Positions 11,360-20,088 of a stretch of DNA of 61,458 nucleotides are shown piece after piece. Under the pieces are notes generated by a model that worked only from the letters and a program-made list of their open reading frames with translations, was not told the origin of the DNA and searched no databases. A program made the position numbers and the translations under genes. The DNA is from CAZOKZ01 sp964580585 (GTDB lineage Bacteria; Sumerlaeota; Sumerlaeia; SLMS01; JAHLLQ01): positions 1 to 61,458 of the forward strand of contig CAZOKZ010000022.1 in NCBI GenBank assembly GCA_964580585.1, given 5' to 3'. The first letter of the stretch is position 1, and the number at the start of each line of letters is the position of its first letter.

Positions 11360-11545
11360 TACATCCCACCTGCCGATTGTATATGATCATGTTCATTACT
11401 GTTCGATTTCATGCTGATATTGGAAACCGAGCAATTATTAATAAAGGTTCGCTTCCATTTTCCGAAAATCTTTCGGATTTTGACGTGGGAAACCATAATG
11501 GGGGTAATCGCAAAGCATATAAAACCCGTCCCCTTTTGTCTTGGC
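11360..11545. promoter_or_regulatory. Divergent promoter region
   Basis: This 186-nt region separates the minus-strand nucleotidyltransferase operon from the plus-strand beta-helix gene. On the minus strand, ATATACAAT (11376-11384) lies about 25 nt before the GTG start. On the plus strand, TATAAAA (11518-11524) lies 28 nt before the ATG at 11546. A perfect 6-bp hairpin CCGAAA-ATC-TTTCGG sits at 11462-11476. These are AT-rich -10/TATA-like elements; no convincing -35 was found. Confidence 0.45.
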
Positions 11546-13720
11546 ATGAACCGGGGTTTCTTCTGGATAGTGGCTTTGGTATTGATTTCCACCGTTACGC
11601 TGGCGGCTTCGGTGTTCGATCATTGGGCGAGCGATCAGCCGTTTAGCGATGCGATGGTTTCGCTCAACCGAAGCGGGATTTTGGTGTTTCCCCACGAAAT
11701 GCTTGAAAAACAAAGCGAAACGTCATTTGTGCCCAGCCCCGTTTGCGGCCAAACAGTCACGACGGGGAACGGGATGCTGTATCAAGACCTGTGGTGCGCG
11801 GGTCAGGGGGTAACGATCACGGGAAGTAATATTATTCTGGATTGCCATGGCTTTTCGCTTCACGGCAACAATCAAGGCACTGGAATCACCATCACTAACG
11901 CGGAAAACGTGACGGTTGCCAACTGCGGGATTCACAATTTTGCCAAGGGCGTGGAAGTTACCAATTCTCGGAATGTGACGTTTTATGGCAACACGTTCAA
12001 CAATGTAAATAATATAGAATCCGACGAATCGCTGGTGAAATTGAACTATTCCTGGCGGGGAAATGATTGGAGCGATTTTGAATCGAACGCTGGTTATCCC
12101 GACCGGTACATCGTAAACGCCGCCATCGCCGACGAGGTTCCAGCGGAAAGCACGGTCAGTTGCGGTCAGACGTTATTCGAAAACACCATACTCACCGAAG
12201 ACCTGTTCGATTGCCCGCAGGATGGACTCTATATTGGCGCAAACGACGTGACGCTCAATTGCAACGGGCACACAATTGGCAACCTGCGCTACGGCGTGGA
12301 CATGACGGGCGTCAGTAACGTCGTGGTGAAAAATTGTAACATCCAAAACGTAACGGGCGGCATTGGTGCTGGGTTTGGCAGCAACAACATCCAAGTAATT
12401 TACAACAACCTGACAAATGTGACGGCGACCGCGATAGTATTCCAGGGTGTCGATACCTTGAATGCCAGCAATAATATCATCACCAATAGCGGTTCGGGAG
12501 CACTTGGATTTGCCGGTATCTATTTGAGCGGATCGGTTCGCTCTAACATTATTAACAATAGGTTGAAAAACTTGAATGCAACGGGAATCACAATCACCGG
12601 AAGTTCAGCGAATGGAAATGTTTCCAGTAATATTCTATTGAATAATTCGGCGAGTGCTTACGAATCGGCTGCGTTCATGCGTTGGTATGTTAACGGGGTG
12701 GGAAACTATTGGTCGGATTTTGAATCCAATGCAGGCTATCCAATGGAATACCAAATTCCTGGTCCAGGATCGGGTGTTGATCTTTATCCACTCAATCTTA
12801 TTGCCGAATGCGAACACGATGCGGACTGCGACAATGGACTTTACTGCGATGGACAAGAGCGATGCGTGAACTTTCAATGCCAGCAAGAGGGAGCAATAGA
12901 TTGTTCCGCCAACAATGTGATTATCGATACGTGTAATTACGACCCCGACAACAATCCCAAAACGAAAGATGTCTATGAATTCATTTCGTCGTGTGATGAA
13001 GGGGATAATCAATGTACGCAGGCAACACCCGATCCGGTGCATACGTGCGATTTGACCTGCGGGGCGTCATGCGTTTCAAACAAAGACTGCTCGGATGGCA
13101 ACACGGTGACAGAAGATCGATGTACGCAAAATTGCGGCTGCGTGTATGTGCCACGGAAACCGGATTATATTGTCGGCGTGGCAGGTGGAACGCCAAGCGA
13201 CCTTTACACGATCATTGGTTGGGGGCATAGCTTTGTTGATCCCGTGGAAACCAAAACACGTCTGTATAAAGCAATTGGACAAAGTGCGTTTTCGCTTTAC
13301 GGTGAATATCCCGTTTTCAAATGGGGTACGACGGTTGTGGACGACCAAGCAAATATCTCCGGGCAGGAATATCGGTATTATGCGACGTCCATTGCAGATG
13401 GAGTCGAGTCCACGCCCACCAGTATCGTTTCGATCACCGTTCCAGTTTTCACCTGCACAGACACCGACGTAGATGCAGAATACCTAAACGGAGCAAATCC
13501 CTATTTGCAGGGAAACCTTTCCGGCAATATTGATTCGTGCGAAGATCAATTCACCGTCCGCGAGTATTATTGCGGGCTGAACGATAACGTTCAAAGCCAG
13601 CTTATCGAATGCAGACGTGGCTTTTGCTCGGAAGGAGCCTGCGTGGCCGCTGCCGCAAGCACAGAAAACAGAAACATTTTGCAGCGAATTCTTTCATTCG
13701 TCCAGAAAATCGTCACGTAA
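11546..13720 (+). CDS. Secreted right-handed beta-helix protein with Cys-rich segment
   Basis: The product is 724 aa. The start is set at the ATG directly before a signal peptide (MNRGFFWIVALVLISTVTLA); an open frame extends further upstream without one. Residues about 60-350 carry repeated short segments with V/I-x-N-N/C turns (for example NVTVANCGI, NVTFYGNTF, NVVVKNCNI), typical of NosD/pectate-lyase-like parallel beta-helices that often bind or cleave polysaccharides. Two WSDFESNAGYP segments mark an internal duplication. Residues about 420-540 are Cys-rich (C-x-NGLYCDG type), as in extracellular disulphide-bonded modules, and a fibronectin-like segment follows. The style is seen in candidate-phylum bacteria and DPANN archaea. 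It is probably a surface or secreted carbohydrate-related protein; no catalytic residues can be assigned. Confidence 0.85.
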   Translation: MNRGFFWIVALVLISTVTLAASVFDHWASDQPFSDAMVSLNRSGILVFPHEMLEKQSETSFVPSPVCGQTVTTGNGMLYQDLWCAGQGVTITGSNIILDCHGFSLHGNNQGTGITITNAENVTVANCGIHNFAKGVEVTNSRNVTFYGNTFNNVNNIESDESLVKLNYSWRGNDWSDFESNAGYPDRYIVNAAIADEVPAESTVSCGQTLFENTILTEDLFDCPQDGLYIGANDVTLNCNGHTIGNLRYGVDMTGVSNVVVKNCNIQNVTGGIGAGFGSNNIQVIYNNLTNVTATAIVFQGVDTLNASNNIITNSGSGALGFAGIYLSGSVRSNIINNRLKNLNATGITITGSSANGNVSSNILLNNSASAYESAAFMRWYVNGVGNYWSDFESNAGYPMEYQIPGPGSGVDLYPLNLIAECEHDADCDNGLYCDGQERCVNFQCQQEGAIDCSANNVIIDTCNYDPDNNPKTKDVYEFISSCDEGDNQCTQATPDPVHTCDLTCGASCVSNKDCSDGNTVTEDRCTQNCGCVYVPRKPDYIVGVAGGTPSDLYTIIGWGHSFVDPVETKTRLYKAIGQSAFSLYGEYPVFKWGTTVVDDQANISGQEYRYYATSIADGVESTPTSIVSITVPVFTCTDTDVDAEYLNGANPYLQGNLSGNIDSCEDQFTVREYYCGLNDNVQSQLIECRRGFCSEGACVAAAASTENRNILQRILSFVQKIVT

Positions 13721-13771
13721 AACAAACTTTATAAACGAGCAATTCTGGAAAAAGTATAAAGAGCGTGAACC

Positions 13772-16156
13772 ATGAAAGTCGTATCTCTCTTCCTACTATT
13801 GTGCCTATTACTACCCATTGCCTATTCTGACAACGCATCTAGTTCGCTAGTGTGGTTCATGCCGCACGATGCCAACGTGGGCGAACAGATTTACTGCGAG
13901 CAACCGTATAGCAATACACTCGATTATCAAAATATCAGCCCGCTGAACATTCAAATCGACCGGTATCGCAACGGCGAAAAAATCACGATTATCAATAGGA
14001 CGCTGGACGGAAGTGTCGATCTGGGAAACGGAACCACTGCATATTACAACTGGGTTCCCGATGGACAGTGGGCGGAAACGCACAAGGTTGCGGGGTTGCA
14101 TTTTAGCTGTTTGGGCGATATATCGACTCCAAATGGAGCGCTTTGCACTCGTGGTGACAATTTAACCTGCACCATCAACGGGGTGACATCAATGTTCTCT
14201 GTGAACATTAGCAATGCTTTGGGTGTGCCTGATTCAATCGATGCCCCGCCGTCGTTCTATTATATCGACAATGGTGGTTTACCCGAATGTGTATTGGATG
14301 GAAGCGGAGCTTCCGACGTAGATTATGCGGCAACAGGGCAAATTATCAAACCCGCACCACAGTACGCGTGGTATTACAAATCGACGGCAAACGAAGATTG
14401 GCAATTCATTGGTAACGCAACAAGAGACAGATTCTTTCCCTTGAAAGTCGGATTCCCCGTGAACGTCAAGCCGCGCGAAGGCTACTATAAATGCCGCGTG
14501 TATCCTGCCGACGATGCGGGAACTACAACCTCGTTTCAGGAAGACGTCACCGCCGTGGAACCGACCGCCGCCGAAGATTCCAACGTCGTGGAATTGACTT
14601 GGTTTATACCTTTCGGACAGGTCGAGCCAACCGTCACGCAGTTTGGTGGCTTTACGCAGGAGCGCTACATTCGCTTTGCCCAAAGTCTGCCGCAGGACGT
14701 GGAGAAGAACGTCACGTATGAACTACGCTGTTCAAAAAACGAATGCGGCGAACTCGAATATAACTTCATGTCGCTGGGCAGCGCGCTTTCGCCTATCGTA
14801 CAATCGGGCGCGAATAATACGTTCACCATCACCTTCGGACGGCAGTCCAGTTACAGTGGATTTATCGATTTCTATTTGGACAGTATCTTCTCTCCCGCAT
14901 ACAGTCGCGAAATCGAAACTGTCAATTCCTCGACGCTACAAGTGTACACCACCAACATCGAAAACATCACGCTCTATGTTTCCAGCGAATGCGCCAATTT
15001 CAGCACACAAACACCGCTCGCCGCGCGGGTCAACGATGCGCTCTGTTATCAAGTTAACGGCACCGACAGCAACAACCAAACGTACGACGTGACGAATGCA
15101 GCGAATGTGTTTTCAAGCAACCCGGACACCGTAATCGTAGGCGAAACATTAGGCGTTTCCAATTTTGGGCAAGCGGATATTTCAGCGATACTCAACGGCC
15201 TTGTCTCGAACATCGTTACCATTGTCGTGGGTTATCCGCAATGCAACGAGGACAATCACTCGCACTGCTCGCAATATAGTTATCTTTACTCGCCCGCCAT
15301 CAATTACAGCGAGTACGGCAGCGTCGATCTGTTTTGCGGCATTATCGCGGGCGATACGCAATACGATTGGCACGAAGCGGAAAGCCTCGCCGATTTCGCG
15401 CAGCAATATCCCGACGAATCGTGCGGCAACAATATCGACAACAACTGCGACGCGATCAATTACTTTGCCTACGACGGCAGCGTCATTAATTACAGCCAAT
15501 ACGTCGAAGGCGGCATTACCTACACCGTATATGAAGACCCCGACGCCTTCGATCCGCAATGCGCCGCCAATATTAATATCACAGTTGAAGACATCGACAC
15601 GCAGCAGCCACTCGTGGCGGACTTACGTTTGTATTTTGACAATCCACAAAAAGCATTCGTCGAATACCGCTCCGCAACAACCGACGCAAATGGCGTTGCA
15701 ATGTTTAATAGTGTGCCCGCCAGCAATTACACGCTGGTGGCATCCTCTCCCAACTACGAATCGAAGAACGTGGAAATTGACGTACCTTACCAGCAAACCA
15801 AGAATGTCACCGTGCGCCTTGGCCGCTCGCTGTGCAATGCCGACTGCACCTACGATAACGGCGTGACGTGCGATGCACGGTGCGACGGCGTGAACGGCTG
15901 CCTTTTCGGTTCGCATCCGAATGAGTCCGTCCCCATGTCCACGTTCCTGAACGGCACGCCCGTGGGCAGCGTGGTGACGTTCACGTACGACGCGCAGCTT
16001 TATGAAGTAGCCGCGTGCGAATCGGAGCCGAAACTCAAGGGCGACGACATTCCCGCGAACATTGGCTGCGACGGGCAGATTGCCGTCACGCGCGAAGTTG
16101 TCGATGCCGACGGACGCAGGCTCAAGCTCGTTACCGTTGTGGGCGATTGTTCTTGA
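13772..16156 (+). CDS. Secreted multidomain protein with CarboxypepD-reg-like domain
   Basis: The product is 794 aa with an N-terminal signal peptide (MKVVSLFLLLCLLLPIAYS). The middle is all-beta with many potential N-glycosylation sequons and scattered Cys. SCGNNIDNNCDAI (about 549-562) resembles the C-x-NxIDxNCD metal-binding motif of MopE-type proteins. Residues about 604-690 (VTVEDIDTQQP, then DANGVAMF, then NYTLVASSPNYES) match a carboxypeptidase-regulatory-like beta-sandwich. A Cys-rich end follows. The gene begins 51 nt after the beta-helix gene and shares its style, so the two are probably co-functional surface proteins. TTTATAAA at 13728 and TATAAA at 13755 lie upstream; no good Shine-Dalgarno is visible. 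Function is unknown. Confidence 0.85.
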   Translation: MKVVSLFLLLCLLLPIAYSDNASSSLVWFMPHDANVGEQIYCEQPYSNTLDYQNISPLNIQIDRYRNGEKITIINRTLDGSVDLGNGTTAYYNWVPDGQWAETHKVAGLHFSCLGDISTPNGALCTRGDNLTCTINGVTSMFSVNISNALGVPDSIDAPPSFYYIDNGGLPECVLDGSGASDVDYAATGQIIKPAPQYAWYYKSTANEDWQFIGNATRDRFFPLKVGFPVNVKPREGYYKCRVYPADDAGTTTSFQEDVTAVEPTAAEDSNVVELTWFIPFGQVEPTVTQFGGFTQERYIRFAQSLPQDVEKNVTYELRCSKNECGELEYNFMSLGSALSPIVQSGANNTFTITFGRQSSYSGFIDFYLDSIFSPAYSREIETVNSSTLQVYTTNIENITLYVSSECANFSTQTPLAARVNDALCYQVNGTDSNNQTYDVTNAANVFSSNPDTVIVGETLGVSNFGQADISAILNGLVSNIVTIVVGYPQCNEDNHSHCSQYSYLYSPAINYSEYGSVDLFCGIIAGDTQYDWHEAESLADFAQQYPDESCGNNIDNNCDAINYFAYDGSVINYSQYVEGGITYTVYEDPDAFDPQCAANINITVEDIDTQQPLVADLRLYFDNPQKAFVEYRSATTDANGVAMFNSVPASNYTLVASSPNYESKNVEIDVPYQQTKNVTVRLGRSLCNADCTYDNGVTCDARCDGVNGCLFGSHPNESVPMSTFLNGTPVGSVVTFTYDAQLYEVAACESEPKLKGDDIPANIGCDGQIAVTREVVDADGRRLKLVTVVGDCS

Positions 16157-16172
16157 ATTCATTAAATGCAAC

Positions 16173-16210
16173 CGCCCTCTGGCGGCCATGTGTGGAAATT
16201 CCAGAGGGCG
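16173..16210 (+). terminator. Inverted repeat, probable terminator
   Basis: CGCCCTCTGG (16173-16182) and CCAGAGGGCG (16201-16210) form a perfect 10-bp stem with an 18-nt loop, 17 nt after the stop of the gene ending at 16156. No U-run follows, so intrinsic termination is not certain. A smaller alternative hairpin, CCGCC-CTCT-GGCGG, overlaps the left arm. Confidence 0.5.
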
Positions 16211-16349
16211 ATTCGCTACGAGCAACGAAGCGGCTGGTGAAACCAGGGGGGCTGATTGCCAACCGCCGCGCTTGCTCATCGATGATTCTACCCGACTTCA
16301 AATGTTCGCCGATAGCAATGAGAATCCGTGTTGGACCGATCCGCCGCTT

Positions 16350-16375
16350 CCACCAAATCGGGTGATTGTATATTA
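16350..16375 (+). promoter_or_regulatory. Shared promoter box (copy 1) with TATA-like element
   Basis: CCACCAAATCGGGTGA (16350-16365) is followed after 3 nt by TATATTA (16369-16375), 31 nt before the ATG at 16400. The same box with the same geometry precedes the genes at 27511, 27706 and 28430. The CCACC...GGGTG halves form a partial dyad, so this could be a regulator or sigma-factor site. Confidence 0.6.
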
Positions 16376-16399
16376 AGCAGCGCGTCTTCCCCTCTCTTC

Positions 16400-16849
16400 A
16401 TGGCAGACGACGAACAGCAGGGGTTTTCTATTGACGGGATGTTTTGGAAGGGGACGCGCGACGAGTACGACTACTGGGTGGAATACAAGCGTACGAAAGC
16501 GGTCTCGCTGGTGCTGCAAGGCTGGTCGGTGGGCTGGCGGCCGGACGCGAGCAACTGGATTGACGTTTTCCGCCCGCCCAACAGCGCGGCGGGCTGGTCG
16601 GGGTATGTTGCGGCGGCAAACTTCTATCTCAAGGGGTCAAAGTACGGGATCGACGGCGGGTCGGTGTCCAAACTGATGATTCGCCGGTACGAAAGCTCGC
16701 TCGAAAGGCTACTCTCAGGGCGCGGCACCGTCGAGGTCGTCTACAACTACGACCGGGGATTGGACATCGACAAATTCGACCACCACCCAGAGGCGAAGGA
16801 ACTCTACCGCGCGGTGATCAGGGAACTGAACACGCCGGATCGGAAGTAG
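16400..16849 (+). CDS. Orphan small protein, possible integration-site gene
   Basis: The product is 149 aa, cytosolic by appearance, with no motif I recognise. It is rich in Trp and Tyr (WVEYKRTK, QGWSVGWRP, AAGWSGY) and ends in a helical Leu/Glu/Arg segment. The start at 16400 is chosen because the shared promoter box and TATA element stand 31 nt upstream; a longer frame to 16328 would overlap that box. No Shine-Dalgarno is evident, so a very short leader is likely. The last ~150 nt are duplicated at 19914-20061, next to the recombinase gene. The 3' end of this gene may therefore be, or have been, a recombination target. It could also be a cargo gene of an earlier element. Confidence 0.75.
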   Translation: MADDEQQGFSIDGMFWKGTRDEYDYWVEYKRTKAVSLVLQGWSVGWRPDASNWIDVFRPPNSAAGWSGYVAAANFYLKGSKYGIDGGSVSKLMIRRYESSLERLLSGRGTVEVVYNYDRGLDIDKFDHHPEAKELYRAVIRELNTPDRK

Positions 16850-16885
16850 GGATTATTTCTTGGATGCAGCCCGTTTGGCGCGGCG
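16701..16885 (+). repeat. Imperfect direct repeat, left copy
   Basis: This segment aligns with 19914-20088 at roughly 80% identity by eye. It covers the 3' end of the 16400 gene, its stop codon, and then sequence related to the 3' end of the recombinase gene (TTCTTGGATGCAGCCCG... versus TTCTTGGACGCTGCCTG...). The left copy has about 9 extra nt after the CGGAAG that ends the shared coding part. The two copies bracket the sugar dehydrogenase gene. Confidence 0.8.
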
Positions 16886-16890
16886 ATGCC
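16853..16890 (-). pseudogene. Remnant of a recombinase gene 3' end
   Basis: Read on the minus strand, the segment ends RRAKRAASKK-stop, matching RRAKQAASK near the C-terminus of the recombinase encoded at 20017-21288. No upstream recombinase sequence remains, because the dehydrogenase gene begins immediately beyond it. It is part of the left direct repeat. Confidence 0.5.
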
Positions 16891-16930
16891 AGAAAAGCAC
16901 CGCCACGCCGTTTGCTCCATGAGGAAATTA

Positions 16931-19762
16931 TTACGGATAAATTTTGCTCAGGTACGATTGCCACGGGCCGTCGGGTTTGTGGCGAAAGCCAAGCGCATTG
17001 CCATTCTTGATAGGTTGATCGAACGTTGCTGAATTTGAATAAGCCGTCCACACATCGCCGTATTCGGTGAGTTGCACGAGGTCGTCGAGGCAATCGCCGT
17101 TCATGTCCTCGGCGAAGATCGCCCAGCCGTTGACCTGGAACGGGGCGAATCGAAACCCGAGGAAATTCCAACGCGTTGGTGCGGCGAAACCAGCACCGGT
17201 CGAAAGCGCTACCCACGCGTCGGTGAACGGAGTGACGGTGCAAAGGTCGTCGAGTCCGTCCCCATCGAAATCGCCAATTGCCAAACCATAGCCAGAGAGC
17301 GGATCGCCCTGCGTGCCGCGATAATATTGGAACCCGAACGCGCCCCAAAATTGCTCCTGCTGGAACGCGGCACCGTTGGATAGATGAACGTACACGTTGC
17401 CTGCCGGATCGATTTCGATCAAGTCGTCATTCCCATCGCCATTCATGTCGCCAATGCCGACCCAGTAGCCATTATTTGGATCATACTTGATCGTGCCCGT
17501 TTGCGACATAAGCGACGGACCCGGCAGCGTGCCCGCGTTGTTGAGACTGAGCCAGATTTCGCCCGCGCTGTTGAGTTGCACGAGGTCGTCACCGCCGCTG
17601 CCATCGAAATTGCCCGGGAACACCGCCCAACCGTTGTCTTCGTCAAACTTGAATCCGCTGGCTTGAAAGACAGGATTGAAGAATGAACCGGTGCCTGTCG
17701 AACGCGCCATCCAGGCTTGCCCAATGTCGGTGACGGTGAGCAAATCGTCGATGCCATCATTCGAAAAATCGCCCGAGACCGTTTGCCATCCCGTTGCGGT
17801 GTTGTGCTGAAAGCCCAGGTCTGCGCCTTTAATGGCGGGCTGAAGGATATTGCCCACATTGCGGCTGCCCCAGGCGTCCTGGAATTCTGTCAGCACAAAA
17901 ATATCGCCGCCGTTGATATCGCATCCCGATACGTTTTGCGGGATGATGCGAAACACGGTGCCGGAAGTTCCCGAGGGTGCAACATCGCCCGACGCGCACA
18001 CGTAGAGTTCGCCGTTGCGGTCTTCGCCGAAGCCTTTGAGCGCAAGGCCAAGCGACTGCTCGCCCATATCGATAGGGAACTCGGTCACATCGCCGTTTGC
18101 CGGATTCACTTGGAACAAACGTCCTGTTCGTGCGCTGAAATCGCGTGAAAAGTCACCCGTGACATACATACCTTGAAGTTGCGGAATCGCCGCCCCGCGA
18201 TACATGAAACCGCCCACGATGGCGAGACCTTCGTCGTGATCGTATTCGGCAATCGGATCGATTGCGCCCGCAGGAATTGGTTCGACTGGAATGGTGGTGA
18301 CAAAGCCGTTCCCCGTTCCATTGGGATCGAAGAAGAACGAACCTTCCTTCAATCGCCAAGCGTAATTTCCGCCGCTGGTAACGATGTCCACTTCCTCGAT
18401 GTCGTTTTGTCCGACGTCGCCCAAAAGAAGGTCGCCGGTTTGTGAATCAAAACTGAACGAATACGGATTGCGAAAGCCGTAAGCGAAAATTTCGTCCAGT
18501 TTGCTGCCGTCGCCAACGAACGGGTTCGTGCCTGGAATGCCATATTGACCGTTGGCAGAGTTGTTGCCGTCCACGTCGATGCGAATCACGGACCCGAGAA
18601 TCGTCCCTGGATTTTGACCATTGCCATCGGTACCGTGACCATCAACGTTGCCACCGAAAAACGGTTGACCGTCCTCATCGTCCGCACCGCCACCATCGCC
18701 GAACGTAATGTACAAAAGACCGTCGGGACCAAAACGAATCGCTCCGCCGTTGTGATTGAACTGGGGCTGGTCCACACGTAGTAATTCACGGCGGCTTGCG
18801 GGATCGATTAGATTTGCATCTAGCGAATCGACAGTCCATTCCGCCACGACGGATTGATGGTCGAACGAGCCGCCCCCCGTCAGCGGCACGGTGAAGTCCG
18901 CCGGGCCATCGATCGGTTCGGACGTGTATGTGTACACTTTTCCGTTAGTCGCGAACTGCGGATGCAAGGCGAAGCCCAGGAAACCGCGCTCGTCATACGA
19001 CCCCGGGCCGAACACACCGAGTGGAACCAGGCGACTCGACAAATCCAGAAACGGAGTCGGCAGCGTTGTATCGTTTTGCGAGATGAAAACGAAACCCGCC
19101 TGATCGTAAATGAATAAACGGTTCGTTCCATCGTCGGGATCGACCACACCGAGCGGCGAAATCAATCCGTTGGCGACAACTTCCAAACCAATGGGAAGCG
19201 ACCCCGTTTGAATCGGATCGGGGATTGGGTTATCGATCGCCGTGCCCGTGCCGAAAAACGCGTTCACCGTTGCCGGACGGCTCACCCATTCGTCAGGCGT
19301 TGTCGAAATCATCCCGTTGAGTTGCATCGTTTCGCCCGGGGCGGGCGTGGGCACAAACGCCGATGTCGAAGGCCAGATGCCCGCCGCGACCGCCACCGAC
19401 GTGCGTCCCCAATTGCCCCCCGAACCGTATTGAATTCCGGTTACCATGCTGTTGGGGTCGGTGAAATTCGATGAACTGTATATTTGAACATCGCCCTGAA
19501 CATCCGCCAGACCATTGACGGTGAAACTGAGCGATTGCCCGGGATTGAACGTCGTGCCCGCCGGGATGATGCTGCTGTAATTGAACAAATGACAGAAAAT
19601 CAAGTTGATCGACGTGGTGTAGGGCTCGGTGGAAAAATTTGTCACCTCCACCTTGTCGCCGACCGGATCGACTTCGGTAATTTTCAGATCGTCGAGTCCC
19701 GCCCACGTGGTTTGCGATATCAACAAACCGGAAATTAATAGAAAACCAAACGGTTTCTTCAT
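16931..19762 (-). CDS. Secreted PQQ-type glucose/sorbosone dehydrogenase with FG-GAP repeats
   Basis: The product is 943 aa. A signal peptide (MKKPFGFLLISGLLISQTTWA) is preceded by a GGGAGC Shine-Dalgarno. Residues about 22-165 form a lamin-tail-like beta domain (ITEVDPVGDKVEVTN). Residues about 195-620 match the six-bladed soluble glucose/sorbosone dehydrogenase propeller, with the ERGFLGFALHPQF, FNHNGGAIRFGPDGLLYI, GFRNPYSFSFD and GDVGQNDIEEVDI motifs; family members oxidise sugars using PQQ and Ca2+. Residues about 640-943 are five FG-GAP/VCBS-type repeats with DxDGDG-like Ca loops. This tail resembles that of the esterase at 31356 and ends the same way (GFRHKPDGPWQ). It acts outside the cytoplasm. 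It is oriented toward the orphan gene at 16400 and bracketed by the direct repeats, so it may be a later insertion. Confidence 0.92.
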   Translation of the reverse strand: MKKPFGFLLISGLLISQTTWAGLDDLKITEVDPVGDKVEVTNFSTEPYTTSINLIFCHLFNYSSIIPAGTTFNPGQSLSFTVNGLADVQGDVQIYSSSNFTDPNSMVTGIQYGSGGNWGRTSVAVAAGIWPSTSAFVPTPAPGETMQLNGMISTTPDEWVSRPATVNAFFGTGTAIDNPIPDPIQTGSLPIGLEVVANGLISPLGVVDPDDGTNRLFIYDQAGFVFISQNDTTLPTPFLDLSSRLVPLGVFGPGSYDERGFLGFALHPQFATNGKVYTYTSEPIDGPADFTVPLTGGGSFDHQSVVAEWTVDSLDANLIDPASRRELLRVDQPQFNHNGGAIRFGPDGLLYITFGDGGGADDEDGQPFFGGNVDGHGTDGNGQNPGTILGSVIRIDVDGNNSANGQYGIPGTNPFVGDGSKLDEIFAYGFRNPYSFSFDSQTGDLLLGDVGQNDIEEVDIVTSGGNYAWRLKEGSFFFDPNGTGNGFVTTIPVEPIPAGAIDPIAEYDHDEGLAIVGGFMYRGAAIPQLQGMYVTGDFSRDFSARTGRLFQVNPANGDVTEFPIDMGEQSLGLALKGFGEDRNGELYVCASGDVAPSGTSGTVFRIIPQNVSGCDINGGDIFVLTEFQDAWGSRNVGNILQPAIKGADLGFQHNTATGWQTVSGDFSNDGIDDLLTVTDIGQAWMARSTGTGSFFNPVFQASGFKFDEDNGWAVFPGNFDGSGGDDLVQLNSAGEIWLSLNNAGTLPGPSLMSQTGTIKYDPNNGYWVGIGDMNGDGNDDLIEIDPAGNVYVHLSNGAAFQQEQFWGAFGFQYYRGTQGDPLSGYGLAIGDFDGDGLDDLCTVTPFTDAWVALSTGAGFAAPTRWNFLGFRFAPFQVNGWAIFAEDMNGDCLDDLVQLTEYGDVWTAYSNSATFDQPIKNGNALGFRHKPDGPWQSYLSKIYP

Positions 19763-19913
19763 TATGGAAAGCTCCCAACCAGGATAACATGCGTGTTTGG
19801 GAACATCATTTACAGAAAAAAGAAATCCTTCGGTCCGTTATCTCACAGTGAAAACGATTCGTCCGTTACTTCACACTTTCCAGACTTGCATAAATTTCAT
19901 TCGTCGTGTGTGT
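19763..19913. promoter_or_regulatory. Upstream region of the dehydrogenase gene
   Basis: This stretch separates the dehydrogenase start from the duplicated fragment. On the minus strand it carries the GGGAGCT Shine-Dalgarno for the dehydrogenase. No clear promoter pair or terminator was recognised. Confidence 0.3.
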
Positions 19914-20061
19914 TCGAACGGCTGCTTTCGGGACGTGGCACCGTCGAGGTCGTGTACAACTACGACCGGGGCCTGGATGTCGATATTCTCAACCGCCACC
20001 CGGAAGCGAAAGAACTCTACCGTGCAGTGATCATGGAACTGAACACGCCGGATCGGAAGTT
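19914..20061 (+). pseudogene. 3' fragment of the 16400-type orphan gene
   Basis: In the plus-strand frame, the translation (ERLLSGRGTVEVVYNYDRGLD...ELNTPDRK) is nearly identical to the last 50 residues of the protein at 16400-16849. It lacks the N-terminal two thirds and any promoter box. The stop codon is lost, so the frame runs on into the convergent recombinase gene. The fragment overlaps the 3' end of that gene. It is probably a relic left by recombination at the 3' end of the orphan gene. Confidence 0.8.
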
Positions 20062-20088
20062 CTTGGACGCTGCCTGTTTGGCGCGCCG
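19914..20088 (+). repeat. Imperfect direct repeat, right copy
   Basis: This is the counterpart of 16701-16885: the 3' end of the orphan gene joined to the 3' end of the recombinase gene. Here the recombinase is intact and the orphan gene is truncated, the reverse of the left copy. This reciprocal arrangement is what recombination or insertion at a gene 3' end next to an integrase would leave. Confidence 0.8.

Noticed and set aside
16853..16930. Minus-strand segment ending VAVLFWHRRAKRAASKK as a C-terminal sorting-signal peptide gene
   Set aside because: It lacks a start in that frame and aligns better with the recombinase 3' end.
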